A DNA stretch of 64,000 nucleotides from positions 124,001 through 188,000 of the forward strand of contig JAHHHD010000003.1 of the NCBI GenBank assembly GCA_019359505.1, written 5' to 3'. Below, one piece after another: positions 16,512 to 24,690 of the stretch (position 1 is the stretch's first letter; each line of letters opens with the position of its first letter). The DNA is from Drouetiella hepatica Uher 2000/2452 (lineage in GTDB: Bacteria > Cyanobacteriota > Cyanobacteriia > Elainellales > Elainellaceae). A program made the translations under genes and the position numbers. The notes beneath the pieces are model-generated. The model saw only the letters and a program-made list of their open reading frames with translations, was not told the origin of the DNA and ran no database searches.

Positions 16512-18053
16512 TTATGCCAGCTTGGTCAAAATCCCCAGAAACGCTTTGGTTCGGGGAGTCAAAAGAGTACGGCGATAGGCATCGGCAGCTTTCTTAATGG
16601 CTTCCGCCTGAGTCGGGTAGGGATGAATGACGCTAGAGAGCTTACTCAGCCCGATGTTATGAACGATCGCTGTCGTAATTTCACTAATCATGTCTCCCGC
16701 ATGGGAAGCCACGATCGTTGCCCCCAGAATTTTGTCGGAGCCTTGCTGGTGCAGGATTTTGAGAAAGCCTTGTGCCTCATGGTCAATCAGGGCGCGATCG
16801 ACGGTTTTAAACGGAATCTTGATCGTGTCTACGGCAATATTGCGATCGCGGGCTTCTGACTCATACAGACCGACATGAGCGATTTCCGGGTCGGTATAAG
16901 TCACCCAGGGCATCACCAAACTGCTGAGCTTAGAACGTCCGATCCCAAAGGGCGAAAACAGCGTGTTCTTAATGACAATCCGGGCGGCGGCATCGGCGGC
17001 ATGGGTAAACTTCCAATCCATGCAAATATCGCCAGCGGCATAGACTTTGGGGTTGCTGGTTTGTAGATAGTCATTGACCTGAACGCCGTGCTTTGAGTCA
17101 TAGGCTACGCCGATCGCCTCTAGGTTGAGTCCTTCAACATTGGGGGCGCGTCCGGCTCCTGCCAAGATTTCATCTACGGCGATCGCCTCTACTTTTCCCT
17201 CCGCTATCAGGTGGATCATTTTGCCTTCAGGGGTCTGCTCAACCCGTTGCAGCTCGGCATTCAGCACCACACGAACGCCGTCTTGGACTAGCGACTGTCG
17301 CAAAATCTCAGCGGCTTCCGAATCTTCTTTGTTGAGCAACTGCGCATTTTTGTGAAACAGCACCACCTGACAGCCCAACCGCTGGAACGCTTGAGCCAGT
17401 TCGCAGCCGATCGGACCACCGCCAATCACCGCCAGCCGATTGGGGCGATCGGTCAAAGAAAAGACGGTTTCGTTGGTCAGGTAGCCTACCGCTTCAATTC
17501 CGGCGATCGCTGGCTTAGTAGCTCTCGCGCCCGTCGCAATCACGGCTTTTTTGAAGCGCAGGGCTGTCTCCCCTACCTGCAAGGTTTGCCCGTCTACAAA
17601 GCAACCGTCACCCAAAAACACATCTACGCCCAGCTTTTGAAACCGCTGAGCCGAGTCATTAGGGCTAATTTCAGCTCTGATGCGGCGCATTCTTGCCATG
17701 ACGGCCGAGAAATCAACTTGGGGGCGATCGGACATCACCCCCAAAGCCTCTCTGTCTTGCGGAATTGCCGCCCGTGCCGAGCGAATTATGCACTTAGAGG
17801 GGACGCAGCCAACGTTCAGGCAATCGCCCCCCATCAGGTGCCGCTCGACCAATGCCACCTTTAGCCCTAGCCCTAACCCTGCGGCTCCCGCGGCAACGAC
17901 CAATCCTGCCGTTCCTGCGCCAATCACCACCAAGTCATACAAAGCCTGCGGCGTGGGGTTTACCCAATCCGGTGGATGCACATTGGCAATGAGGGTTTGG
18001 TTTGCCTCATCCATGGGCGCAACAGTGATAGATTGAACGTCAAAACGGGTCAT
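16512..18053 (-). CDS. Mercuric-reductase-like FAD/NAD(P) disulfide oxidoreductase
   Basis: 513 residues of the pyridine nucleotide disulfide reductase family. FAD motif GAGTAG (45-50), redox-active pair Cys78 and Cys83 in GGDCLNVGCVPSK, NAD(P) motif IGGGPIGCE, second FAD motif YAAGDI, and the C-terminal catalytic His/Glu in HPYPTQAE. It lacks the N-terminal HMA domain and the C-terminal Cys pair that MerA uses to take up Hg(II), so mercury reduction is unlikely. A 38-residue N-terminal extension precedes the FAD loop. ATG at 18053 follows GGAG. It lies 38 bases after the TVP38 gene, a pairing common in bacteria, suggesting joint function. Confidence 0.85.
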   Translation of the reverse strand: MTRFDVQSITVAPMDEANQTLIANVHPPDWVNPTPQALYDLVVIGAGTAGLVVAAGAAGLGLGLKVALVERHLMGGDCLNVGCVPSKCIIRSARAAIPQDREALGVMSDRPQVDFSAVMARMRRIRAEISPNDSAQRFQKLGVDVFLGDGCFVDGQTLQVGETALRFKKAVIATGARATKPAIAGIEAVGYLTNETVFSLTDRPNRLAVIGGGPIGCELAQAFQRLGCQVVLFHKNAQLLNKEDSEAAEILRQSLVQDGVRVVLNAELQRVEQTPEGKMIHLIAEGKVEAIAVDEILAGAGRAPNVEGLNLEAIGVAYDSKHGVQVNDYLQTSNPKVYAAGDICMDWKFTHAADAAARIVIKNTLFSPFGIGRSKLSSLVMPWVTYTDPEIAHVGLYESEARDRNIAVDTIKIPFKTVDRALIDHEAQGFLKILHQQGSDKILGATIVASHAGDMISEITTAIVHNIGLSKLSSVIHPYPTQAEAIKKAADAYRRTLLTPRTKAFLGILTKLA

Positions 18054-18091
18054 GGATGCGGCTCCTTGGGGCTGTAGCTTAGGGCAGTAGC

Positions 18092-18721
18092 TTAAGACGT
18101 TGACTCTGAATCGGGAATGGCGGCAAGTGCCTTACGGGCAATGCGCGTGACGTAGAGCGTGACCGTAACAGTGGCAATGAAGCCAACGACGCGAATCGCC
18201 CATATTGCAGCGGGCTGGGTAGAGGAACCGATCGCCGCCAAATTGCCCGCTAGAGAACCTAAGTAAACGTATAGGAGAGTACCAGGAATCATGCCCACGA
18301 ATCCCAGGATATAGTCTCGCAGCGAAACTCCTGTGATCCCCAGGGCATAATTCAGCAGCGTGAATGGGAAGACGGGTGAAAGCCGCGTCAGCAGCACGAT
18401 TTTGAAGCCCTCACGCCCGATCGCCTGATCGATCGCCTTGAATTTGGCATTCTCTGCAATCCTTCTAGCCACCCAGTCCCGAACCCAGTAACGCCCAATT
18501 AAAAAAGCCAGCGTCGCGCCCAAACACGCGCCCACAAAAACGTAGAGTGCTCCTTGAAGTACGCCAAACACAGCGCCTGCCCCCAAGGTCAGCACGGAGC
18601 CAGGGACAAGGGCGATCGTTGCCACTGCATAGAGAGCCATGAAAGCGATCGCGCCAACAGCACCCAACCCCTGAATCCAATCCAAGGAATTTTGTAATAG
18701 CTCTTGTGGATTAAAACCCAT
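18092..18721 (-). CDS. TVP38/TMEM64 family (DedA-like) membrane protein
   Basis: 209 residues with about five membrane segments. The VTT-domain signatures are GAVFGVLQG, FLIGRYWVRDWV, TRLSPVFPFTLLNYALGITGV and FVGMIPGTLLYVYLGS. Members of this superfamily act in lipid scrambling or undecaprenyl carrier recycling. It is the first gene of a two-gene unit with the flavoprotein downstream. Substrate unknown. Confidence 0.85.
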   Translation of the reverse strand: MGFNPQELLQNSLDWIQGLGAVGAIAFMALYAVATIALVPGSVLTLGAGAVFGVLQGALYVFVGACLGATLAFLIGRYWVRDWVARRIAENAKFKAIDQAIGREGFKIVLLTRLSPVFPFTLLNYALGITGVSLRDYILGFVGMIPGTLLYVYLGSLAGNLAAIGSSTQPAAIWAIRVVGFIATVTVTLYVTRIARKALAAIPDSESTS

Positions 18722-18844
18722 AGGATGTTGGATTGTGAGGATCTTTCTGGTCTGCTCCTACTGTAAGGGGAATAGGGGTTAGAGAAGTGATGCGGCAATG
18801 AATAGAAGGTGAGATTTGGCTGAGAGCCGAGATTGGAGCTGAGA

Positions 18845-19606
18845 TTACTGATCGCGTACCGCTAGGGGCTGGGCGATCGCCTTTTTCTTCGCTTGCTCAA
18901 CCGGGTTTAGCCACCGCTCTAGCCAGCTAAAAACCTGCGAAAACAGCAGCGTTAGCACTAAGTAGACGATCGCCACGCTGAAGTAAATCTCAAATGCCTT
19001 ATAGTTGCTGGCAACAATGATTTGACCGCGACGAAACAGCTCCTCAAACCCAATCACGGCGACTAAACTGGTGTCTTTCAGCATCGAAATAAATTCGTTC
19101 CCTAGGGGCGGAATCATGCGTCGGAGAGCCTGCGGAAAAATGACGTATCGCATCGTTTGAACGGCTCCCAATCCCAGCGATTCAGAAGCTTCGCGTTGCC
19201 CTAGCTCGATCGACTGAATTCCCGCTCGAACAATTTCGGCGATATAGGCAGCGCTATTGAGGCTCAGTGCCAAGGTCGCCGCCATAAATTGACTCAGCGA
19301 AAACTTTAGCCCGCCCTCTCGCAGTAGCACAGGCAACCCAAAGTAAATCATGAAAATTTGCACCAGCAGCGGCGTACCCCGAAAAAAGTCAACATAGCAA
19401 CGTGCTGCTAACCTCACGAGCCGCGAAGAGGATAGACGAGCCATGCCAATGAGCGACCCAGCAATCATGCCAATGACAATGGCGATCGCCGTCAGTTGCA
19501 GCGTCACACCCGCTCCTAGCAGAAGATTAGGGAGCGCTTCGACAATAGTATTGAAAGATTGCAGCACGGCAGTCAGAAAATAGAGGATGAACGGAAGTAA
19601 GGACAA
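18845..19606 (-). CDS. Polar amino acid ABC transporter permease
   Basis: 253 residues of the HisMQ type. Multiple membrane helices, with the EAA loop region REASESLGLGAVQTMRYVIFPQALRRMIPPLGNEF that docks the ATPase. It imports a polar amino acid, with the binding protein encoded 40 bases upstream and the ATPase encoded divergently at 20808. The furthest start is a TTG at 19606 (MSLLPFILYF); no ATG is available before the second helix, so the true start is uncertain. Confidence 0.9.
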   Translation of the reverse strand: MSLLPFILYFLTAVLQSFNTIVEALPNLLLGAGVTLQLTAIAIVIGMIAGSLIGMARLSSSRLVRLAARCYVDFFRGTPLLVQIFMIYFGLPVLLREGGLKFSLSQFMAATLALSLNSAAYIAEIVRAGIQSIELGQREASESLGLGAVQTMRYVIFPQALRRMIPPLGNEFISMLKDTSLVAVIGFEELFRRGQIIVASNYKAFEIYFSVAIVYLVLTLLFSQVFSWLERWLNPVEQAKKKAIAQPLAVRDQ

Positions 19607-19646
19607 TTTTGGATTTTAGATGCAATCCAAAATCCAAAACTCAAAA

Positions 19647-20495
19647 TCAAATGGGCGCTTTGTCAGGAAGCGTTGGCGGCGTGCCGCTAAACCACTTTTC
19701 GTAGACTTCAGCGTACTTACCGTTGCTGATAATGGTGGCTAAGCCGGAGTTGATTTTTGCTAGATTGGGCGAACCTTTGGGAGTTGCCATGCCGTAATAT
19801 TCTTCGGTGAGCAGTTGCCCCACCACTTTCAGACCCTTGATGTTACCGCTCTTGATGGCATACAGCGTTACGGGCGCATCGTTGACGACCGCATCGACAT
19901 TGCCATTAGCGAGTTCTTGTAGCGCTAGGGGAGCGCTGTCAAATGTACGTAGATCTGAGGGGCTTGCAGCTTTGGCTGTGTCTGCGCCCGTGGTGCCAAT
20001 TTGCACGGCGACTTTTTTGCCCTTCAGGGATTCCAGAGAGGTAATGTCGGTGTTGCTGTCCTGTACGGCGATCGCCAGACCCGCCTTGAAGTACGGACTC
20101 GAAAAATCGACGGTTTTTGCCCGCTCGGCAGTAATGGTCATGGTGCTGATGGTGGCATCCACGGTTCCGGCTTGCAGTGCTGGGATAATGCCATCAAACG
20201 GCAGCTGCTGAAGTTCGGCTTTGAACCCAGCCGCTTCGGAAAGGGCGTTTAGCAGGTCAATATCAAATCCTTCATAGCTGCCGCTTGTTCCCTTACTTTG
20301 GAAAGGTGCAAAGGTGGGATCGATCGCCACTTTCAGGGTTTCAACGCCTGTCGGAGAGCTACCTGCCGGAGAGCCTGCTGAAGTATCTGCCGTTGGTGTG
20401 GGGGAACCACAGGCTGCAAACACGACAACACAGCCGAGGCTGAGTAATCCCAAAATCAGTTGGCGCAAAAAGCGCGATCGCGTCATTTTAAACAT
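19647..20495 (-). CDS. Amino acid ABC transporter substrate-binding lipoprotein
   Basis: 282 residues. Signal peptide with lipobox VFAAC (mature Cys near residue 29), then a Ser/Thr/Pro linker, then an SBP_bac_3 domain: TLKVAIDPTFAPFQSKG, YEGFDIDLLNAL, MTITAERAKTVDFSSPYFKAG. The last block is the family signature. ATG at 20495 lies downstream of GAGGAG. Likely ligands are glutamine, glutamate or basic amino acids; the sequence does not decide. First gene of the unit with the permease. Confidence 0.92.
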   Translation of the reverse strand: MFKMTRSRFLRQLILGLLSLGCVVVFAACGSPTPTADTSAGSPAGSSPTGVETLKVAIDPTFAPFQSKGTSGSYEGFDIDLLNALSEAAGFKAELQQLPFDGIIPALQAGTVDATISTMTITAERAKTVDFSSPYFKAGLAIAVQDSNTDITSLESLKGKKVAVQIGTTGADTAKAASPSDLRTFDSAPLALQELANGNVDAVVNDAPVTLYAIKSGNIKGLKVVGQLLTEEYYGMATPKGSPNLAKINSGLATIISNGKYAEVYEKWFSGTPPTLPDKAPI

Positions 20496-20807
20496 GCTGA
20501 ATCTTTTCTCCTCAAAGTTTGTTGTCCGAAAGGATCAAGGTGTGAACCTACGATAATCAACTCATAAAGGCGTTTATGCAGTCATCTTACATAGAGCCAG
20601 TTTACATAGAGTCAGTTTACAAAGGTCAGTCAATAAATGTTGCTCTCCATACACTCTGTGGAGTTTTTCAGCAGCCTGTGGAGTTTTTCAGCAGCCTGTG
20701 GAATTCCAACAGCCTGTGGTATTTTTAGCAGAGCGATCGGCTCTAGGGCTTCTAGAATACTCGATCAGCTTTAGACTAAATGAACTCCTTACTATTCTTC
20801 TCCTGCC
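20496..20807. promoter_or_regulatory. Divergent promoter region of the amino acid transporter with two tandem-repeat arrays
   Basis: The 312 bases separate the binding protein and ATPase genes of one transporter. Two direct-repeat arrays are visible: three copies of a 15-base unit like ACATAGAGTCAGTTT (20590-20635), and three to four copies of a roughly 20-base unit CTGTGGAGTTTTTCAGCAGC (about 20655-20731), degenerating rightward. Their central position in a shared regulatory region makes them candidate binding sites or recent slippage products. Confidence 0.55.
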
Positions 20808-21566
20808 ATGACCTCTGACCCCGCGATCGCATTCACTCAGCTTGAAAAGAACTACGGAGAACTGCGCGTCTTGAAGGGTATCAGTGGCTCCATTCAGTCA
20901 GGCGAAGTGGTGGCAATTATCGGCTCGTCAGGATGCGGCAAAAGTACGCTGCTGCGGTGTTTCAATCGGCTGGAGGCAATTAATGGTGGACAGCTCATCG
21001 TCAACGGCATGGATTTGTCGCATCCTGACCTTTCTCTCCAGCAGCTCCGGCAGTTGCGCGCTCAGGTGGGCATGGTGTTTCAGCAGTTCAACCTGTTTCC
21101 CCACATGACGGTGCTGGATAATCTGACGCTGGCTCCCCAGAAGGTTTTGGGGCAACCTGCTAAAGAAAGCTCTCGGATGGCGCGATTTTTTCTCGATAAA
21201 GTCGGCTTGGCAGAAAAAGCGGAGGCTTACCCAGACCAGCTCTCCGGCGGGCAAAAACAGCGGGTGGCGATCGCCCGTGCCCTCTGTATGAAGCCCAAAA
21301 TCATGCTGTTTGATGAACCCACTAGCGCCCTCGATCCAGAATTAGTGGGCGAAGTCTTAGCCGTGATGCAGCAGCTAGCCGAAGAAGGCATGACCATGGC
21401 GATCGTCACCCACGAGATGCAGTTTGCCCGCGAGGTTGCCCATCGGGTGCTGTTTCTCAACCAGGGACAGGTGGAAGAAGAAGGTGCGGCTCGACAGGTG
21501 TTAGATCAGCCCAAGAGCGATCGGCTGAAGGCATTTTTGAGCCGGATGAATTTTGCTAAGGTTTGA
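20808..21566 (+). CDS. Polar amino acid ABC transporter ATPase
   Basis: 252 residues. Walker [15 protein letters not shown]-loop FQQFNLFPH, signature [15 protein letters not shown], Walker [13 protein letters not shown], switch His in VTHEM. This is the GlnQ/HisP class. It energises the permease encoded at 18845-19606, with which it shares a divergent regulatory region. The ATG at 20808 is the first in frame. Confidence 0.93.
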   Translation: MTSDPAIAFTQLEKNYGELRVLKGISGSIQSGEVVAIIGSSGCGKSTLLRCFNRLEAINGGQLIVNGMDLSHPDLSLQQLRQLRAQVGMVFQQFNLFPHMTVLDNLTLAPQKVLGQPAKESSRMARFFLDKVGLAEKAEAYPDQLSGGQKQRVAIARALCMKPKIMLFDEPTSALDPELVGEVLAVMQQLAEEGMTMAIVTHEMQFAREVAHRVLFLNQGQVEEEGAARQVLDQPKSDRLKAFLSRMNFAKV

Positions 21567-21605
21567 GCGATCGGCAGAATCCCGGTATCCTCAGTTAGGG
21601 TATGA

Positions 21606-21726
21606 CGCGATGTGTAACTTGGTCTGAAAGTCTTGTAGGATGGGCATCTTGCCCGTCCGAATCTAGGCAGGCAAGATGCCTGCCCCACGTAGATCAAGAG
21701 CTTTAGAAAAAGAGTCGCACATCGCG
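21606..21726. mobile_element. 121-bp MITE-like element, copy D2 (inverted relative to D1)
   Basis: Ends CGCGATGTG and CACATCGCG. Its reverse complement matches 145-265 throughout its length with about nine substitutions and no visible gaps. It sits 4 bases beyond the stop codon of the minus-strand PPC-domain gene and 40 bases after the ATPase gene, so it fills a convergent gap. Confidence 0.7.
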
Positions 21727-21730
21727 TTCT

Positions 21731-22171
21731 CTACTCTTTGGGATCAATAAGGTCTTTGGGATCAATAAAGCCGATCGCCAGCTCTTGGTAGGTCGTGATG
21801 GGGTCAGGTTCTCGCCAAAAGCTGAGGTGGGGCAAAATGCCAATAATAATTTCGGCAGTGGTGTAAATCAGGCATCCCGGCATTACATGTCCGCCTAGGG
21901 TGCGTCCAGTAGAGTCGGCGATCGCCATATGGTAGTGCGACCCGTGCCTCGACATCACGCCTGCTAAGGACACAATCTCGAATTTGCCTTCTAGTAGAGT
22001 GCCGTCAGCCTGACCCGCAAACCGCACCGCGGCTTGGGTGAGGCTACCAACACAGGTGATAATGCAGGCGGCTTCAATTCCTTGTGTTTGGACGAAGGCT
22101 TCCAGTTCAGCTTTTAGATCTTGCTGTGGGTGAAGACGTAAGGCTGTAGTGTGTATCGGGGTGATGTGCAT
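21731..22171 (-). CDS. PPC/DUF296 domain protein
   Basis: 146 residues. The plant and prokaryote conserved domain is shown by PGQDL-like PQQDLKAELEAFVQ, ACIITCVGSLTQAAVRF and the metal-site-like HGSHYHMAIADSTGRTLGGHV. Bacterial members are small trimeric proteins of uncertain function; plant relatives carry AT-hooks, absent here. The C-terminus ends IDPKDLIDPKE, encoded by a tandem repeat of TTTGGGATCAATAA-like units, and abuts element D2 by 4 bases. Divergent from the DUF2358 gene. Confidence 0.85.
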   Translation of the reverse strand: MHITPIHTTALRLHPQQDLKAELEAFVQTQGIEAACIITCVGSLTQAAVRFAGQADGTLLEGKFEIVSLAGVMSRHGSHYHMAIADSTGRTLGGHVMPGCLIYTTAEIIIGILPHLSFWREPDPITTYQELAIGFIDPKDLIDPKE

Positions 22172-22229
22172 TAGAGCGATACTTCTTGCTAGAGTGCAGG
22201 GGTGTCATGCCACCTCAACATCATCGCTC

Positions 22230-22625
22230 ATGGATATCCTAGAAATCCTGAAAGCAGACTACCGCAAATTTCCGCAAGACCAGACCTATGGCGTTTACGC
22301 GTCGGACGTTTACTTCAAAGACCCGATGAACGAATTTCGGGGGTGCGATCGCTACCGTCAGATGATTGGGTTCATTAACACCTGGTTTATCGATCCGCAG
22401 CTCGATCTGCATGACATCCAGCAAACTGATGACCAGATTCGCACCGACTGGACGCTAAGCTGGACAACTCCGCTGCCCTGGAAGCCACGTACTCAGATTC
22501 CAGGCTGGAGCGAACTGACGCTAAATTCTGAGGGGTTGATTTGCGCGCATGTCGACTACTGGCACTGCTCAAGGCTGGATGTGCTGAGCCAACAGTTTAG
22601 GAGACGCTCCCAAAGCAAGCCTTAG
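22230..22625 (+). CDS. DUF2358-like conserved protein
   Basis: 131 residues starting at MDILEILKADYRKFP. The frame is open further upstream to 22149, but that extension overlaps the divergent gene and does not look like the family. The protein has the NTF2-like layout of a family shared by cyanobacteria and plastids (YGVYASDVYFKDPMNEFRG, then a WTLSWTTPLPWKP strand and a HVDYWH end). Function unknown. It lies 58 bases from the divergent PPC-domain gene and is convergent with the gene ending at 22637. Confidence 0.8.
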   Translation: MDILEILKADYRKFPQDQTYGVYASDVYFKDPMNEFRGCDRYRQMIGFINTWFIDPQLDLHDIQQTDDQIRTDWTLSWTTPLPWKPRTQIPGWSELTLNSEGLICAHVDYWHCSRLDVLSQQFRRRSQSKP

Positions 22626-22636
22626 AGCCAATTAAA

Positions 22637-23401
22637 CTAGAGCAAATTAAACCGCTGAAGCTGAGTTTCGATCGCCTGGGGCAGCAGCTTATTCAGCTCG
22701 GTCTTGCCGCGAAACTGAATGCGATTGCCACTGGGCACATCAAACAAAAACTGCCCGTTGATGTCCGATCGCTCCATGTGAGCCAGCAAAATTTGCTCCG
22801 TGCGCTTGCAGTGCAGCGCATACCCCACCTCAACACAGACTTTGGGGCTAGGGACAGGCTGTGGTGGACTGCCATCAATCTGCAAAATTGGCGTACCGTC
22901 GGCAACAAACAGTAGACTCTTGCGGATTTTGCGCATGAGGGTACTGTTGAGTCGGACAGGTCCCTCGGTGAGGCGATGGGATTCTTCTAGGGTGATGGGC
23001 AGACGCGATCGCTTGTTCAGCCTCTCCAGCACCGACTGAATCGACTCCCTCAACAGATCGCTCGACTCCAAAAATTCAGTTTGGTAGCAGAGGAAAATGG
23101 TCGGCTCCAGCTGCGCCATGACATCCTTCTTGGTGAAGTACAGCTCATGGCTGATCAAATCAATATTGGAGATGGCGTAGCCACCGCTCCCCTCAATGTA
23201 AAATTCGACCGTTTCTCCGTCTAGATAGCGCTTAAACCAGGCTGACTCCCGAACTTCTGCGCTGTCTTCCAAAAAATCCGCCCTAAGAGCAGACTTTAGC
23301 AAACTATTTTTGCTTAGGCGAAGGTCATGGGGACGTTTCTCTAATTCACGAATTGGCTCATATTCCTGAATGTACCAAGCTTTTAGCGCAATAATTGCCA
23401 T
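22637..23401 (-). CDS. Uncharacterised protein with a possible TIR-like/deoxyribosyltransferase-like C-terminal fold
   Basis: 254 residues. The first half (about 1-100) is not recognised. From about 103 a Rossmann-like pattern begins: TIFLCYQTEFLESSDLLRESIQSVLERLN, then LLFVADGTP. It continues with SPKVCVEVGYALHCKRTEQILL and FLFDVPSGNRIQF. The last two blocks resemble the SPNV-x-ELGYA and PFDL-x-N-I-x-F motifs of bacterial TIR-like nucleotide-binding proteins and nucleoside deoxyribosyltransferase relatives. That similarity is a judgement from pattern only. No defence genes flank it. Start ATG at 23401 is the first in frame. Confidence 0.6.
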   Translation of the reverse strand: MAIIALKAWYIQEYEPIRELEKRPHDLRLSKNSLLKSALRADFLEDSAEVRESAWFKRYLDGETVEFYIEGSGGYAISNIDLISHELYFTKKDVMAQLEPTIFLCYQTEFLESSDLLRESIQSVLERLNKRSRLPITLEESHRLTEGPVRLNSTLMRKIRKSLLFVADGTPILQIDGSPPQPVPSPKVCVEVGYALHCKRTEQILLAHMERSDINGQFLFDVPSGNRIQFRGKTELNKLLPQAIETQLQRFNLL

Positions 23402-24120
23402 GATCCATTTCTACCTGTCTAGTGAATGAGCTGTCTTTAGAGCATCTGCCTTAGAGCATTTAAGCTGAGAATTATATCTTTCTTGTCTACAAATTACTGA
23501 TCCTTAGGTCGTAGTTTGCAAACAGGTGCAAAAGCGGTTTCACCAAGGGTACTGGTATTTATGTAATGATTTTTTATGGGGTAGGCTTTGCTCACCCCAT
23601 AAAAAATCATTAGATTTTGAGGACGACCCCACCAAGAGCTGCTGTTTTTCAGATTGAAAATTGTCCAGGGGCGTATTGCTCTCAATGACCATGGGGGCTA
23701 ATGTCAAGCTCAGGAATGATTTTTTTGATTTTCAGCAGTTCTTGAGTCATAGTTTTTGAGTCCTAGTTCTTGAGTCATGGGCAAACACCAAACTCTAGGT
23801 CTTAACTCTATGGTTTAATTATGCTGGATTCAGGTGAGGCAAAAAGGGGCGATCGCTGACTCATGAACAATCGCTTTCTAAGTTAAGCCCTTTCTAACTG
23901 AATTATGAAAAATTGCCTGATTGGGGGAGCGATCGCTCCTAAAGCGAGGATCTGCATCGCGCTCTGCTCGCTAAAATAAAACGTCTCGTTCGCATTGAAT
24001 CGCGGACAAGACGTTCTCACTAAAAAACTTTATTAGGACTCGGTCGATTACCCAATTAAAGAAGCAGCGAAATAATAAAGTTCAGCAGTAGAAATGCTTT
24101 GATAGACCTTGAGTTTAGCT
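23402..24120. other. Gene-free stretch with one palindrome and short direct repeats
   Basis: No supportable gene. Contains palindrome C4 (23563-23611), a cluster of AGTTCTTGAGTCAT-like direct repeats near 23735-23780, and two GCGATCGC sites. It probably holds the promoter of the gene starting at 23401. Confidence 0.5.
23563..23611. repeat. Palindrome (type C4)
   Basis: Arms TAATGATTTTTTATGGGGT and its near-complement around a GGCTTTGCT tip. Followed by TTTTGAGGACGACCC, a flank shared with C5 at 24614-24666, so the two are related although their inner stems differ. Confidence 0.75.
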
Positions 24121-24573
24121 CTATTTGAGAATCGATGGTGTCAGCACAGGAGCCATCAACATTTCAAACTCTAGGTTAGTAGCGCTGACCACATTTTCGA
24201 CAATCTTGCCGTCCCGTAAGCGCATGACATGGGTTTCAATGAAGGTGATATCCCGATGAGTTGCCGCAACGCCAAAAAAGTCTTTTGTGTGTTTCTGAAC
24301 GGAACGAAAGCGAACCACTACGCGATCGCCTGCGGCAAACAGATCTTCAATGAGCATTTCTGAACCCGGAATCGGTGGAAAAGCGTCATAGAAGGCACTG
24401 AAGATCTGCTTATACTCTTCCCGTCCGTTAATCGGGCCATCGGGCTTTAGTCCTGTTATCGCCTGCACATTTTCATCTAAAACTTCTGGGGCAATGCTAA
24501 TGTCGCCTTTGCCTAAGAACTGTTCAATAAAGGTGCGGGCGATCGCTAAGTTCTGGCTCTCAATTTCAGTCAT
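24121..24573 (-). CDS. SnoaL-like polyketide cyclase family protein
   Basis: 150 residues with an alpha+beta NTF2-like fold: NLAIARTFIEQFLGKGD, then GREEYKQIFSAFYDAFP, IEDLFAAGDRVVVRFRS, and ETHVMRLRDGKIVENVV. Members cyclise or hydrolyse small molecules, or are non-catalytic. It is downstream of the SDR gene on the same strand (117-base gap containing palindrome C5) and probably belongs with it under the divergent LysR regulator. Substrate unknown. Confidence 0.8.
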   Translation of the reverse strand: MTEIESQNLAIARTFIEQFLGKGDISIAPEVLDENVQAITGLKPDGPINGREEYKQIFSAFYDAFPPIPGSEMLIEDLFAAGDRVVVRFRSVQKHTKDFFGVAATHRDITFIETHVMRLRDGKIVENVVSATNLEFEMLMAPVLTPSILK

Positions 24574-24613
24574 GGTTAGTACGCTGTGGTTTTGTCGTGA
24601 GTAATAGGGTTCA

Positions 24614-24666
24614 GGTAATGATTTTTTGTTGTAGGGGCTTTGCCCCTACAACAAAAAATCATTACC
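24614..24666. repeat. Palindrome (type C5)
   Basis: Perfect inverted repeat: GGTAATGATTTTTTGTTG, inner GTAGGGGCTTTGCCCCTAC, and the complementary arm; then TTTTGAGGACTACCC. It sits between the SDR and SnoaL-like genes of one apparent transcription unit. It shares outer arms and right flank with C4 but has a different inner stem. Confidence 0.8.
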
Positions 24667-24690
24667 TTTTGAGGACTACCCTGTCGTGAG

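Noticed and set aside
16512-18053. Calling the flavoprotein a functional mercuric reductase (merA)
   Set aside because: It lacks the N-terminal metal-binding domain and the C-terminal Cys pair, and no merR or merT is nearby.
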